A stretch of 64,000 nucleotides of DNA from Fodinibius sediminis. GTDB lineage: Bacteria; Bacteroidota; Rhodothermia; Balneolales; Balneolaceae. Location of the stretch: positions 1 through 64,000 of the forward strand of contig NZ_FXTH01000005.1 in the NCBI RefSeq assembly GCF_900182555.1, written 5' to 3'. Shown one piece after another: positions 16,824-26,030 of this stretch. How positions within the stretch are numbered: the first letter of the stretch is position 1; each line of letters starts with the position of its first letter. Both the position numbers and the translations under genes were made by a program. Below the pieces are notes generated by a model. The model had not been told where the DNA came from and did no database searches. It worked only from the letters and a program-made list of their open reading frames with translations.

Positions 16824-17903
16824 CTAATGCTGACCGTTTAAGAAGGAAGTGTGGTTCTGGCGTGTAATGATTTCGAGCGGCAACAGGTCGGATGAGGGGA
16901 CCTTCAGGTGCAGCAAAAGATGGTTTACCAGGTAACGAATACCCTGCAGGGCCTGATGATAGGGATCCTGATTGATGAGAAAGTTAATGGTGCCCTTTTT
17001 GAGGTAATGGATATTCTGTTCCAGCAGGTCGTATCCTATAAGCTGGGTCTGCTGTTGTTTCTGGTGTTTTTCAAGAGCCTTGGCGGTCAGGTAGGTTCCT
17101 GATGAAGTGGGAACAAATATGCCTTTAAAGTCATTTGCCGCAATACATTGGCTTATTTGCGATTCAAAGGACTCGCTTCCATCCAGGAAGGAGTAGGTCA
17201 GGACTTCGAATTCCGTATTGCCAAGTTCATTAAAATAACTGCGGAAGCCCTGTTCTTTTTCCTTGAGATGTATGGAGCGCTCGATATTCTCATGGATGTG
17301 CATAACCGCCAGCTGTCCCGGTTCGTGCTGCGCAATATGCGTGAGCTCTGCGGCTACCCGGCCACTCTGGTGATGGTCCTGTCCGATGATACACAGCGGG
17401 TCCAGCTTATTTAGCTGCGAATCAATCTCGGTATTGACAAGTATATACGGGATGGCGGCCTGCTTCAGTGTCTGGTAAAACGAAAGCGATTCCTTGTAAA
17501 AAATGGGGGCTGTCAGTATCGCATCCGGCTTTGACTCCATCACTTCCGCTGATACCTTCGAAAAGGATTCCGGTTTATCAAGATTAAAAGTGTCAAGGGT
17601 AATGTGCATATGGTAGGACTCCCATTCCCTTTTTGCCTCAAGCACTCCTTCTTTTGACAGGTTCCAGTATTCATCCTGCTCCGGGTGCGGAAGGAGGACG
17701 GATATCTGGTATTCCTTTTTTTTCCCAAGGCTCTGGGCAATGGGATTGGGTGAATAGTTCGTTTTTTTAAGAACGGCTTTGACTTTCTGTTCTGCTTCTT
17801 CGGATACGTTTCCCCGTTCATGTATAACCCGGTCAACGGTTCCCACCGAGACTCCGGCCATTTTTGCGATATCCTTGATACGAATATTTTGTCTTTTGCC
17901 CAT
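16824..17903 (-). CDS. LacI-family transcriptional regulator
   Basis: A 359-residue regulator. Residues 7-60 form the LacI helix-turn-helix (IKDIAKMAGVSVGTVDRVIH, then a YSPNPIAQSL hinge), followed by a periplasmic-binding-protein-like sensor domain. It is divergent from susC. Two strongly palindromic sites of LacI type (central CG) lie in the 274 bases between them, so it very probably controls the susC/susD genes and perhaps its own. By context the inducer should be fucose or a fucose-pathway acid. It converges with the GH31 gene, leaving about 41 bases between their stops. Confidence 0.9.
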   Translation of the reverse strand: MGKRQNIRIKDIAKMAGVSVGTVDRVIHERGNVSEEAEQKVKAVLKKTNYSPNPIAQSLGKKKEYQISVLLPHPEQDEYWNLSKEGVLEAKREWESYHMHITLDTFNLDKPESFSKVSAEVMESKPDAILTAPIFYKESLSFYQTLKQAAIPYILVNTEIDSQLNKLDPLCIIGQDHHQSGRVAAELTHIAQHEPGQLAVMHIHENIERSIHLKEKEQGFRSYFNELGNTEFEVLTYSFLDGSESFESQISQCIAANDFKGIFVPTSSGTYLTAKALEKHQKQQQTQLIGYDLLEQNIHYLKKGTINFLINQDPYHQALQGIRYLVNHLLLHLKVPSSDLLPLEIITRQNHTSFLNGQH

Positions 17904-18049
17904 AATTTATGCCAACTAAAAGCATCTGCCCTTCTCTGTTAAGCAGAAAGAAAAACCGAAAGCTATTGCCTTTCCTTATATAATAAGGGATAAAAAACTA
18001 ATTTTTCTCTTTGAATTAAAGGAGTTTTTTCTAGAAAGGTATTTTTTTG

Positions 18050-18063
18050 TGTGTGCGCACACA
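18050..18063. promoter_or_regulatory. LacI-type operator 1
   Basis: A perfect 14-bp palindrome, TGTGTGCGCACACA, with a central C-G step as in LacI/GalR-family operators. It is placed between the divergent lacI-type gene and susC. Its centre is 21 bp from that of operator 2, two helical turns apart. Confidence 0.75.
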
Positions 18064-18068
18064 TATCA

Positions 18069-18086
18069 TTTGTGTGCGCACACAAA
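18069..18086. promoter_or_regulatory. LacI-type operator 2
   Basis: A perfect 18-bp palindrome, TTTGTGTGCGCACACAAA, sharing its 14-bp core with operator 1. The short spacer between the two sites reads TATCA (18064-18068); together with operator 2 it gives TATCATTTG, one base off the Bacteroidota -7 element TAnnTTTG, so binding could block the promoter directly. No third copy was noticed elsewhere in the window. Confidence 0.75.
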
Positions 18087-18177
18087 GGGAGATTACTCTT
18101 GTTTCTGCTTTTTATTATTTCTATGTTCATTTCGTACAGATACCATCCACAATAAACCTAAAGAGTTGGAATTGCTT

Positions 18178-21100
18178 ATGGGAAAACAGATACAGAAGCT
18201 GAAAACAGGAATGGGGGTAATGCTTGTATTGCTCCTTGGTACAGCCGTCAACCTCTACGCGCAGCGGACCACCGTTACGGGTACGGTTACGGATGCAAGT
18301 ACGTCAGAAACCATGCCCGGCGTCAATATCCTGGTGAAGGGGACGACGACGGGAACATCGACCAATGCAGATGGAAATTATGAGCTTTCCGTCTCCTCTT
18401 TGAGCGACACGCTGGTTGTGTCTTTCATCGGCTATCAAACCGTGAATGTCCCCATCAGCGGTCGGGAACAGGTTGATATTCAGCTGACGCCAGCAGCGGT
18501 AAGCGGTGAAGAGGTGGTTGTTACTGCGCTCGGTATTAACCGGAATGAACGCCATCTCGGCTATTCTGTTACCAACGTCGGGGGAGAGGATCTGGCGGAA
18601 GCCAACGCCATGAACCCCATTGAGGCACTCCAGGGTAAAGCTGCCGGGGTTAACATTTCGAGCACGGACGGCGGTATCTTTGGAGGCAGCAAGTTTTCTA
18701 TCCGCGGTGCTTCCACACTGGATCCCAACAATATGCCTATCTTTGTTGTTGATGGCGTGATTCTGGAAAATGAGACTTCCGGAGGTTCGGAATGGTCGGG
18801 AGCGCCCGCCGACTGGGGCAACCAGTTGCGGAATCTGAATCCCGATAACTTTGAATCGGTGTCTATCCTCAAAGGCGCCGCCGCAACAGCGCTTTATGGA
18901 TCTCGTGCCATAAACGGGGCTGTAGTCATTGAGACCAAAGAGGGCACCCAGGGAAATGGCATTGGCATTCAGGTGAGCCAGCGAACGGGGGTCAACTATG
19001 TATATGATACGCCCGATCTGCAAAATGAATTTGGCCCGGGAACGATTGCTGGTTATGTCAGCTATGGTGAACAGGACGACAATGGCGACTACCACCGTTT
19101 CGATACCGGACAGTTCAACTACCGTTCCGTCGACGGAGAGCGGGTGCCTTCTCTCATCGGGGCCAGTGGTTATAACTTTGGGCCTCGTTTTGATTCCCGG
19201 GACCAGATCCAGGGCTATGATGAGCAGATGACCTCCTACCAGGCCTATCCCGACAACTGGAAAAATGCCTACGACACGGGGGTAAGTTCACGGACGAACA
19301 TTACGCTGAGTGGTGGAGCGGATAAGCTTTCGTTCTATGTAAACAGCTCTATTGATCTGAACAAAGGTATTTATCCGCGCCAGCAGCTGAACAAGTATTC
19401 CGGATTGCTGAAAGCCAGTTATGAATTTACCGATTACCTTACCGTGCGCGGATCCATGAACTACACGCGGTCACGGCCCCAGAATCCACCGGAAAACTTC
19501 GGGGATGACTATACCGCCTATGCCTTTAACCGTGCCTATTCAACGGAGAAGTACCGGAATTCTGATGTATACGTAGCCGATCACGGCGGCGTTCCCAGCA
19601 CCTCGTTCAATGATGATTATGCCTATGTGCCGGGCAACTCCCTGTGGTTTGGCATCTATAAGAATACAACCCGGCGCATTGAAAATACCTGGCGTCCGAT
19701 TCTTACCGTAACAGCCGACGTTACCGACTGGCTGAACCTGACGCTTGAAGGGAATATGAATGTGTTTGAATATACATCGGAAGAGGAAAATCTCGGCCAG
19801 GGCTATCGCAACGAAGGGGGATATTACCGGCTTGCTCATCACTACGAGCAGCAGGAGACCGTCAAGTTTACGGCCCGGATGGCCCAGAACGTTGGCGATC
19901 TTGGCTTCAATGGAACCATCGGTGGAGAAATCTTCCACACAAAAACCAGCGAATCGGGAGCCAATACCAATGGCGGCCTCATTGTGCCGGGACGCTTTTT
20001 CCTTGAGAATAGCAAGGATCTCAGAAACAACTGGGCATGGATTGGTAATGAGAAACAGATTTCATCGATCTATGCCCTGTTGAGCTTTTCATGGAAAGAT
20101 CAGCTTTTCCTGGATTTGACCGGGCGTAACGACTGGTCATCAGCACTTGTATATGCCGATGGAGCCGGAGATTATTCCTTTTTCTATCCGTCGGTCAGTG
20201 CCTCCTGGATATTCAATGAAACCCTCAATTTACCAGACTGGGTGTCCTTTGGTAAACTGCGGGCATCCTGGGCTCGTGTAGGAAACGATACCAACCCCTA
20301 CAGCATCAACCAGGGATACAGTATCGGCAATATTCAAACCGAAGGTGGACTCATCTATACCAACAGCTTTAACCAGCGGGTCCTCATCAGTCCCACCTTG
20401 TCGCCGGAGCAGAAGCGGGCCTATGAGCTGGGTGCCAATGTTCAGTTCCTGGATCGCCGTCTCGGCCTGGATCTTACCTGGTACCGGGAGAACACCTATG
20501 ACCAGATTCTGAATATCGATGCACCGATGAGCAGTGGCGTGAGTGCTCAGAAAATCAATGCCGGTAATATTCAGAATCAGGGAATTGAGGCGAGTCTGAA
20601 CATTACACCGGTGCGAAACAGCGATTTCAACTGGGATATGACGCTCAATTATACCCGGAATCGCAACAAGATCGTATCGCTTCATGAAGACGTTGGAGAT
20701 TATCAGCTGCTGGCCGGAAGTCCTGCCTATGGCAACTACCGCATCGGCAGCGCCGCCTATGTGGGGGGCGACTACGGCGTACTTCTCTCGGATATTTTGC
20801 CTGCGAGATACCAGGCGACAGACGAAGAGGGGAATGCCGTCGATCACCCGAACAACGGCAAGAGAGTGCTGAACTATGACAATACCAGCCGCAGCGCCTT
20901 CTACAAGCGAAGCGGGGATGTGCAGAAAATCGGTTCTATCCAGCCTGATTTCCTGGGCAGCGTTTCCAATACGTTCCGGTATAAGAACTGGTCGTTCTCC
21001 TTCCTGGTTGACGGCCGATTCGGGGGACATGTAGCTTCCTTCACCAACCGCTATGGAACGGCCTGGGGTTACCTGGAAACCTCCACAAAGAACCTGGATG

Positions 21101-21609
21101 CAGAGCACGGCGGCTTAACATGGACCAGCGGCTATGCGGATACGGACGGAAGAACCTATGATGACGGAGTCATCCCCGAGGGTGTTTTCGCTGACGGAAC
21201 GGTGGTTACCACGCCCCAGGGGAATGATCAGAATGTAGGAGGAATGACGTTCCGGGAGGCGTATGAGGCCGGCTACGTAGAACCTTCGCATGCCTCTTCT
21301 GTCACCTATTTCAATAACTCGTGGGGCAACGGCACCATTAATGACAACTGGTTCTATGAACTCAGTTATGTGTCGTTACGTCAAATTGGACTGACTTACC
21401 GTATTCCGGGTTCCTTTACGCAAAAGATGGGGGTTCGGAATCTGACCCTGGGCGTACATTCCAGGAATGTGCTTTACCTGTATAATTCATCGCCCAACAA
21501 TATGAATCCGGAGACTTTTCGGGGCAATCAATCCGATTACTCTTATTTCGAGCGGACCCCCGCCCCGTATTCACGGTCGGTCTTCTTTACGCTTGACGTA
21601 AGCCTTTAA
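18178..21609 (+). CDS. SusC/RagA-family TonB-dependent outer-membrane transporter
   Basis: A 1143-residue outer-membrane receptor that would import glycan fragments with TonB energy. After a signal peptide (ending VNLYAQ) come a carboxypeptidase-regulatory-like domain (TVTGTVTDAST...GVNILVKGT), a plug domain (EALQGKAAGVNIS...SIRGASTL) and a long barrel ending in an aromatic-rich strand (SVFFTLDVSL). The start is set at ATG 18178 because the longer frame from 18049 would begin inside the operators and puts unrelated residues before the signal peptide. It pairs with the SusD-type gene 25 bases downstream and is preceded by twin LacI-type operators. Confidence 0.93.
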   Translation: MGKQIQKLKTGMGVMLVLLLGTAVNLYAQRTTVTGTVTDASTSETMPGVNILVKGTTTGTSTNADGNYELSVSSLSDTLVVSFIGYQTVNVPISGREQVDIQLTPAAVSGEEVVVTALGINRNERHLGYSVTNVGGEDLAEANAMNPIEALQGKAAGVNISSTDGGIFGGSKFSIRGASTLDPNNMPIFVVDGVILENETSGGSEWSGAPADWGNQLRNLNPDNFESVSILKGAAATALYGSRAINGAVVIETKEGTQGNGIGIQVSQRTGVNYVYDTPDLQNEFGPGTIAGYVSYGEQDDNGDYHRFDTGQFNYRSVDGERVPSLIGASGYNFGPRFDSRDQIQGYDEQMTSYQAYPDNWKNAYDTGVSSRTNITLSGGADKLSFYVNSSIDLNKGIYPRQQLNKYSGLLKASYEFTDYLTVRGSMNYTRSRPQNPPENFGDDYTAYAFNRAYSTEKYRNSDVYVADHGGVPSTSFNDDYAYVPGNSLWFGIYKNTTRRIENTWRPILTVTADVTDWLNLTLEGNMNVFEYTSEEENLGQGYRNEGGYYRLAHHYEQQETVKFTARMAQNVGDLGFNGTIGGEIFHTKTSESGANTNGGLIVPGRFFLENSKDLRNNWAWIGNEKQISSIYALLSFSWKDQLFLDLTGRNDWSSALVYADGAGDYSFFYPSVSASWIFNETLNLPDWVSFGKLRASWARVGNDTNPYSINQGYSIGNIQTEGGLIYTNSFNQRVLISPTLSPEQKRAYELGANVQFLDRRLGLDLTWYRENTYDQILNIDAPMSSGVSAQKINAGNIQNQGIEASLNITPVRNSDFNWDMTLNYTRNRNKIVSLHEDVGDYQLLAGSPAYGNYRIGSAAYVGGDYGVLLSDILPARYQATDEEGNAVDHPNNGKRVLNYDNTSRSAFYKRSGDVQKIGSIQPDFLGSVSNTFRYKNWSFSFLVDGRFGGHVASFTNRYGTAWGYLETSTKNLDAEHGGLTWTSGYADTDGRTYDDGVIPEGVFADGTVVTTPQGNDQNVGGMTFREAYEAGYVEPSHASSVTYFNNSWGNGTINDNWFYELSYVSLRQIGLTYRIPGSFTQKMGVRNLTLGVHSRNVLYLYNSSPNNMNPETFRGNQSDYSYFERTPAPYSRSVFFTLDVSL

Positions 21610-21634
21610 CAGTTAATAGTTTAAAACAAGTATT

Positions 21635-23521
21635 ATGAAACGATTAGCAATAGTATTAATCACGCTTGGCATCTTTGTTAACGCTTGTGACCGGGGCAAT
21701 TTTGCCGGAATAAACCAGGATCCTTCTACCGTTGTTGAGCCTGATTTGGTCTATCAGTTTACCGATGCGCTCAGGCAGATGGAGAACGGGCCGGACCATT
21801 ATACCCAGTGGTTTTACGATAATGCCCAGTATATGCTGCCCTGGACCCAGGTTTCCGTACGCCCGGGCGGAAACGGCAGTCAGCTGAACCTGTTTCAGGC
21901 ATCCGGCAACAGGGTGAGCAAATGGTACCGCCTTATGGAACCATTATTTGATATACGCAAGCATATTGATGAAAATCTTTCCGGCAAGGAGCAGGCAAGT
22001 TATCAAAAACTGAGGGCGATAACGTATGCCATCCAGATATATTACGGCATACGAGTGAGCGATGTCTACGGGGCCCGCGCCTATACGGAAGCCATGCAGG
22101 CCCGGTATACCAACCCGCCCATGCTGACGCCTGAATGGGACACCCAGGAAGAACTCTTTAATACCTGGCTCTCTGAACTCAATGGTGCACTTGAAGCGCT
22201 GGCCTCTACCCATGAGCATGAGGGGGAGACTGTCAGCCAGGTCAACCTCGGCGAACAGGACTTTGTCTATGGCGGCGACTGGACCAAGTGGGCTAAATTT
22301 ATGAATTCCCTGAAGCTGCGCATTGCGGTACGGCTGCTGCACCAGGATAGAGAAAGAGCCCTGGCCATTGCCGAAGAGGTGACCGGCAACCAGTTTGGTC
22401 CCATCACCTTGACCAGTGATAACTTTAACTGGACCGGAAGCGTGCAGTATTACGGTCCTTCCGGTGGAAACTCGGTCACGGTAGGCCCGGGTGCCCGTAA
22501 CCTCGTCAGCTTCCTGCGAGACAACCAGGACCCGCGGCTCCGGTTTCTTTTTGACAAGAATGATTTCAACAGCCGGGTTATTCAGGCTTTTTATGATGCC
22601 GGCAAAGAGGAAGACATCCCATCCTATATCCGGGAATATATTCAAAGTTCGGTAGTGGACGGGCAACGGGTATTTGAAGGATGGAACCCTCCGGGCGAAC
22701 CATGGGTCCGCTACCACGGCGCTCCTGTGGCCCCGGACAGCGCCCGTTCCGGAACGGTAGCGGAGGAATATTTCCAGTCCCAAAACTGGCAGCTGGGCAG
22801 CAAAACGTACGAACCCAAGTCTGCCTATAAAATGGAGATGTACGCTACTAATATGGACATTACCTACCCGGATATCCCCGAGCGAACCGTGATCAACCAG
22901 GAGGACCACCCCTATCACAATACCCTGTTCTCCGCGGCTGAAACCAATCTCTACCTGGCGGAACTTGCTGTTTTGGGTGCTGAACTTCCCAATACGGCTC
23001 AATATTATTTCCAGGAGGGGGTTCGTCAATCTGTTGAAACCTACGACTGGCTGGCCAGTAAAAACGGCATCCTCTATTACAATGAGCCTTATGATACAGA
23101 GCATGGCGCTCCTGTGAAGCTCAAGCCGGGTGAGGTACAGGAGCTCTTGTCCCAGCCGGCCTATTCGCTGAGCGGCGGCATCCGGAGTGAGCAGCTTGAA
23201 AAGATCTACATTCAGCAGTTCATCCACTTTATTGCCAAGCCCACTCAGCTCTATGTAACGGCCCTGCGCACTGGTGTGCCCCAGACCGACAGCCGGTTTA
23301 TGGAGCTCGAAGCGTTTGAGGATGGTCCGGGCGCCCTGGTGATTCCCCGTCGATTCGGCGTTGATGAGCCAACCCAGGATAATATCAACTATCAGAATAT
23401 CCTGAATGCCCTCGAAGCCCAGGGGTTCACGCCGGGGAGCAATAACCCGCAGGTGCTCCACGACGAGCGTATCTGGTACGATCAGGGAGCCCCCGACTGG
23501 GGTGAGGGACCTTCGTACTAA
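21635..23521 (+). CDS. SusD/RagB-family glycan-binding lipoprotein
   Basis: A 628-residue surface lipoprotein that caps the SusC-type channel and binds the glycan. The signal peptide ends at a lipobox (FVNAC, Cys18), followed by the family's short N-terminal FAGINQDPSTV stretch (N-x-DP pattern). The rest is helix-rich with TPR-like segments, as in SusD homologues. It is co-transcribed with the upstream SusC gene and closed by a strong terminator at 23540. By context the ligand is a fucose-containing oligosaccharide, but SusD sequence does not show specificity. Confidence 0.9.
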   Translation: MKRLAIVLITLGIFVNACDRGNFAGINQDPSTVVEPDLVYQFTDALRQMENGPDHYTQWFYDNAQYMLPWTQVSVRPGGNGSQLNLFQASGNRVSKWYRLMEPLFDIRKHIDENLSGKEQASYQKLRAITYAIQIYYGIRVSDVYGARAYTEAMQARYTNPPMLTPEWDTQEELFNTWLSELNGALEALASTHEHEGETVSQVNLGEQDFVYGGDWTKWAKFMNSLKLRIAVRLLHQDRERALAIAEEVTGNQFGPITLTSDNFNWTGSVQYYGPSGGNSVTVGPGARNLVSFLRDNQDPRLRFLFDKNDFNSRVIQAFYDAGKEEDIPSYIREYIQSSVVDGQRVFEGWNPPGEPWVRYHGAPVAPDSARSGTVAEEYFQSQNWQLGSKTYEPKSAYKMEMYATNMDITYPDIPERTVINQEDHPYHNTLFSAAETNLYLAELAVLGAELPNTAQYYFQEGVRQSVETYDWLASKNGILYYNEPYDTEHGAPVKLKPGEVQELLSQPAYSLSGGIRSEQLEKIYIQQFIHFIAKPTQLYVTALRTGVPQTDSRFMELEAFEDGPGALVIPRRFGVDEPTQDNINYQNILNALEAQGFTPGSNNPQVLHDERIWYDQGAPDWGEGPSY

Positions 23522-23539
23522 AAGACAGGAACTGACACA

Positions 23540-23568
23540 GGGGGGACGTTCAAAGTCCCCCTTTTTTT
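23540..23568 (+). terminator. Rho-independent terminator after susD-type gene
   Basis: A perfect 7-bp stem, GGGGGAC (23541-23547) / GTCCCCC (23555-23561), with a 7-base loop followed by seven Ts. It separates the susC/susD transcript from the fucose-catabolic genes downstream. Confidence 0.9.
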
Positions 23569-23803
23569 ATTTGGCCCTGTGCTGAACCGGCAATATACAG
23601 GGGACTGGCCAAGACCCGGCCGGCAGCAAGGGGGAGTGGGATATGGCAGCAGCGAAAACACTACTGTTCAAAGACAGTTTTGAAAATTTTGAATTTCCCA
23701 TTATATAGATTCTTGTATATCGGGCTTTGGCTCCTGTGTCCCGAAAGCATAATATTAACGATAGTTTGCGAAATGAATCCGGCCTTCATACTGGAGATGC
23801 CCT

Positions 23804-25117
23804 ATGACGGACCTTGCGATAACTGAGATTGAAGTTAAAGATATCCGCTTTCCAACCAGTCAGAATCTGGACGGTTCGGATGCGATGAACCCCGATCCGG
23901 ATTATTCGGCGGCCTATGTGATACTGAAGACCGGCAGCGAGCTGGAAGGCCATGGACTCACCTTTACCATAGGTCGGGGTAACGACCTGTGTGTGGAGGC
24001 CATCAGGCAGCTGGGGGACCATGTGCTCAATCGGCCGCTCGAGGATATCAAAAATAATTTTGGGGCCTTTTGGAGGCAGCTCGCGCGTGACAGCCAGCTG
24101 CGCTGGCTGGGGCCGGAAAAGGGGGTCATTCATCTGGCGATGGGCGCCCTGGTGAATGCGCTGTGGGATCTGTATGCCAAAATGGAAGGCAAGCCTCTGT
24201 GGAGGCTGCTGGCTGACATGTCTCCGGAGGAAATTGTGAATTGTATTGATTTCAGCTACATCACGGATGTTCTCACGCCGGATGAGGCCCTGCAAATACT
24301 TCGCCGCAGGGAGGCTGCTAAAGGAGAACGGATTAAGGAACTGATGGCCGATGGGTATCCCGCTTATACGACTTCCGCGGGATGGCTGGGCTATTCCGAT
24401 GAAAAGATTCGCCGGTTATGCGCTGAAGCGGTGGAGGAAGGCTGGGGTGCCATGAAAATGAAGGTTGGCAGTGACCTGGACGATGACCTCCGGCGCGCAG
24501 CCCTTATCCGTGAGGAGATCGGCTGGGATCGAAAACTGATGATGGATGCCAACCAGAAGTGGGGAGTGGAGGAGGCCATCAGGAATATGGAGGCCCTTTC
24601 TGAATTTGATCCCTGGTGGATCGAAGAGCCGACGAGTCCCGACGATATTCTGGGGCATGCCCGTATTGCACAAGCAATAGCACCCGTACAGGTGGCCACC
24701 GGCGAACATGCTCAGAATCGTATTATCTTTAAACAGATGATGCAGGTTGAGGCACTGGATATTTGCCAGATTGACAGCTGCCGGGTGGGGGGCGTCAATG
24801 AGAACCTGGCGATTATGCTGATGGCCGCCAAGTTCGGGATCCCGGTGTGTCCGCATGCCGGTGGTGTTGGTCTGTGTGAATATGTGCAGCATCTTTCAAT
24901 GTTCGATTATATTGCCATCAGCGGCACCACCGAAAATCGCATGATAGAATATGTGGACCATCTGCATGAACATTTCCTGCACCCGGTGGTGATAAGTGAG
25001 GGCTGTTACCAGGTACCGGAGCAGCCGGGCTTCAGTATCCAGATGAAAGAGGAAAGCCTGGAGAAGTACAGCTACCCCGGCGGCCCCCGGTGGCAACAAA
25101 TTGCAAATCTTACTTAA
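23804..25117 (+). CDS. L-fuconate dehydratase (enolase superfamily)
   Basis: A 437-residue member of the mandelate-racemase branch of the enolase superfamily that dehydrates L-fuconate to 2-keto-3-deoxy-L-fuconate. The KxK base motif lies in AMKMKVGS (about 216-222). Metal ligands are in MDANQKW (about 247), WIEEPTSPDD (about 273) and TGEHAQN (about 300). The late catalytic His lies in CPHAGGVGLCEYVQHLS (about 350). The N-terminus FPTSQNLDGSDAMNPDPDYS and the late GVGLCEYVQHL segment are what I recall of fuconate dehydratases, so the assignment is specific rather than superfamily-level. It heads a plus-strand run with the downstream SDR, 19 bases apart. Confidence 0.9.
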   Translation: MTDLAITEIEVKDIRFPTSQNLDGSDAMNPDPDYSAAYVILKTGSELEGHGLTFTIGRGNDLCVEAIRQLGDHVLNRPLEDIKNNFGAFWRQLARDSQLRWLGPEKGVIHLAMGALVNALWDLYAKMEGKPLWRLLADMSPEEIVNCIDFSYITDVLTPDEALQILRRREAAKGERIKELMADGYPAYTTSAGWLGYSDEKIRRLCAEAVEEGWGAMKMKVGSDLDDDLRRAALIREEIGWDRKLMMDANQKWGVEEAIRNMEALSEFDPWWIEEPTSPDDILGHARIAQAIAPVQVATGEHAQNRIIFKQMMQVEALDICQIDSCRVGGVNENLAIMLMAAKFGIPVCPHAGGVGLCEYVQHLSMFDYIAISGTTENRMIEYVDHLHEHFLHPVVISEGCYQVPEQPGFSIQMKEESLEKYSYPGGPRWQQIANLT

Positions 25118-25136
25118 ACCAAAGAGTTGGAAAACC

Positions 25137-25916
25137 ATGGATATTCGATTTGAAGGGAAAACGGCAGTCGTAACAGGTGGCGGCAGCGGCATCGGGCGTT
25201 CTATTGCCCTGCAGTTTGCCGAGTCCGGTGCCGAAGTGTGTATTGTGGATTATGATGAAGAGGCCGGCCAGTCGGTCACTGATGAGATTCGCGGCCGGGG
25301 ACAGTCCTGCAGGTTCTATGCCTGTGATGTGAGTGACCAGCAAGAGGTTCACCAGGTCTTTGAAGAGATCGCCGGGGATCATTCCACCACAGATATTCTC
25401 ATTAACAATGCCGGCATCGCACATGTGGGGAATCTGCAGCATACCAGCGAAGAGGATTTTGACCGCGTCTACGAAGTCAATGTCAAAGGGGTATACAACT
25501 GTATGCATGCGGTCATCGACCAGATGCTGGATCAGGGGGGCGGCGTGATTCTGAACCTGGCATCGGTGGTTTCGTCGGTGGGTATTGACGACCGGTTTGC
25601 CTATACCATGAGCAAGGGGGCCGTACTGACAATGACGCGATCGGTGGCCAAGGATTACATCAATGACAACATCCGGTGCAATTGTATCTCCCCGGCCCGG
25701 GTGCATACTCCCTTTGTCGATGGGTACCTGAAGGAAAATTACCCGGGACAGGAGAAGGAGATGTTTGAGAAGCTTTCGAAAACCCAGCCTATTGGCCGCA
25801 TGGGACAGCCCGATGAAATCGCCTCCCTTGTTCTTTACCTGTGCTCCGACAAGGCAGCATTCATAACGGGCAGTGATTATCCTATTGACGGCGGTTTTAT
25901 CAGGCTGAATACCTGA
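25137..25916 (+). CDS. SDR-family 2-keto-3-deoxy-L-fuconate dehydrogenase (probable)
   Basis: A 259-residue classical short-chain dehydrogenase: TGGGSGIG loop at about residues 13-20, NNAG near 90, a Ser in LASVVSS, and Tyr-x3-Lys in YTMSKG. Directly after L-fuconate dehydratase it is the natural enzyme to oxidise 2-keto-3-deoxy-L-fuconate to the 2,4-diketo acid, the substrate of the FAH-family hydrolase at 3303. The start at 25137 (MDIRFEGK) is chosen over 25101, because the extra 12 residues overlap the upstream stop and are not SDR-like. The family is certain; the substrate comes from neighbours. Confidence 0.82.
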   Translation: MDIRFEGKTAVVTGGGSGIGRSIALQFAESGAEVCIVDYDEEAGQSVTDEIRGRGQSCRFYACDVSDQQEVHQVFEEIAGDHSTTDILINNAGIAHVGNLQHTSEEDFDRVYEVNVKGVYNCMHAVIDQMLDQGGGVILNLASVVSSVGIDDRFAYTMSKGAVLTMTRSVAKDYINDNIRCNCISPARVHTPFVDGYLKENYPGQEKEMFEKLSKTQPIGRMGQPDEIASLVLYLCSDKAAFITGSDYPIDGGFIRLNT

Positions 25917-26030
25917 TTCCGGATCAGGGATGGTTGCTGACTGTGGTGTTGGAAACCGGAAGGGAAAGAATATTGCAGGGAAGGATTGTATTGACAGACA
26001 AGCATAAGCATATGCAAGGAATGGGAATGT

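Noticed and set aside
18049-18177. N-terminal extension of the SusC-type protein from an upstream start
   Set aside because: It would begin inside the palindromic operators and place 43 unrelated residues before a clear signal peptide starting at 18178.
25912-25928. CCTGAT/ATCAGG hairpin at the end of the second SDR gene
   Set aside because: It overlaps the stop codon and has no T-run, so it was not called a terminator.
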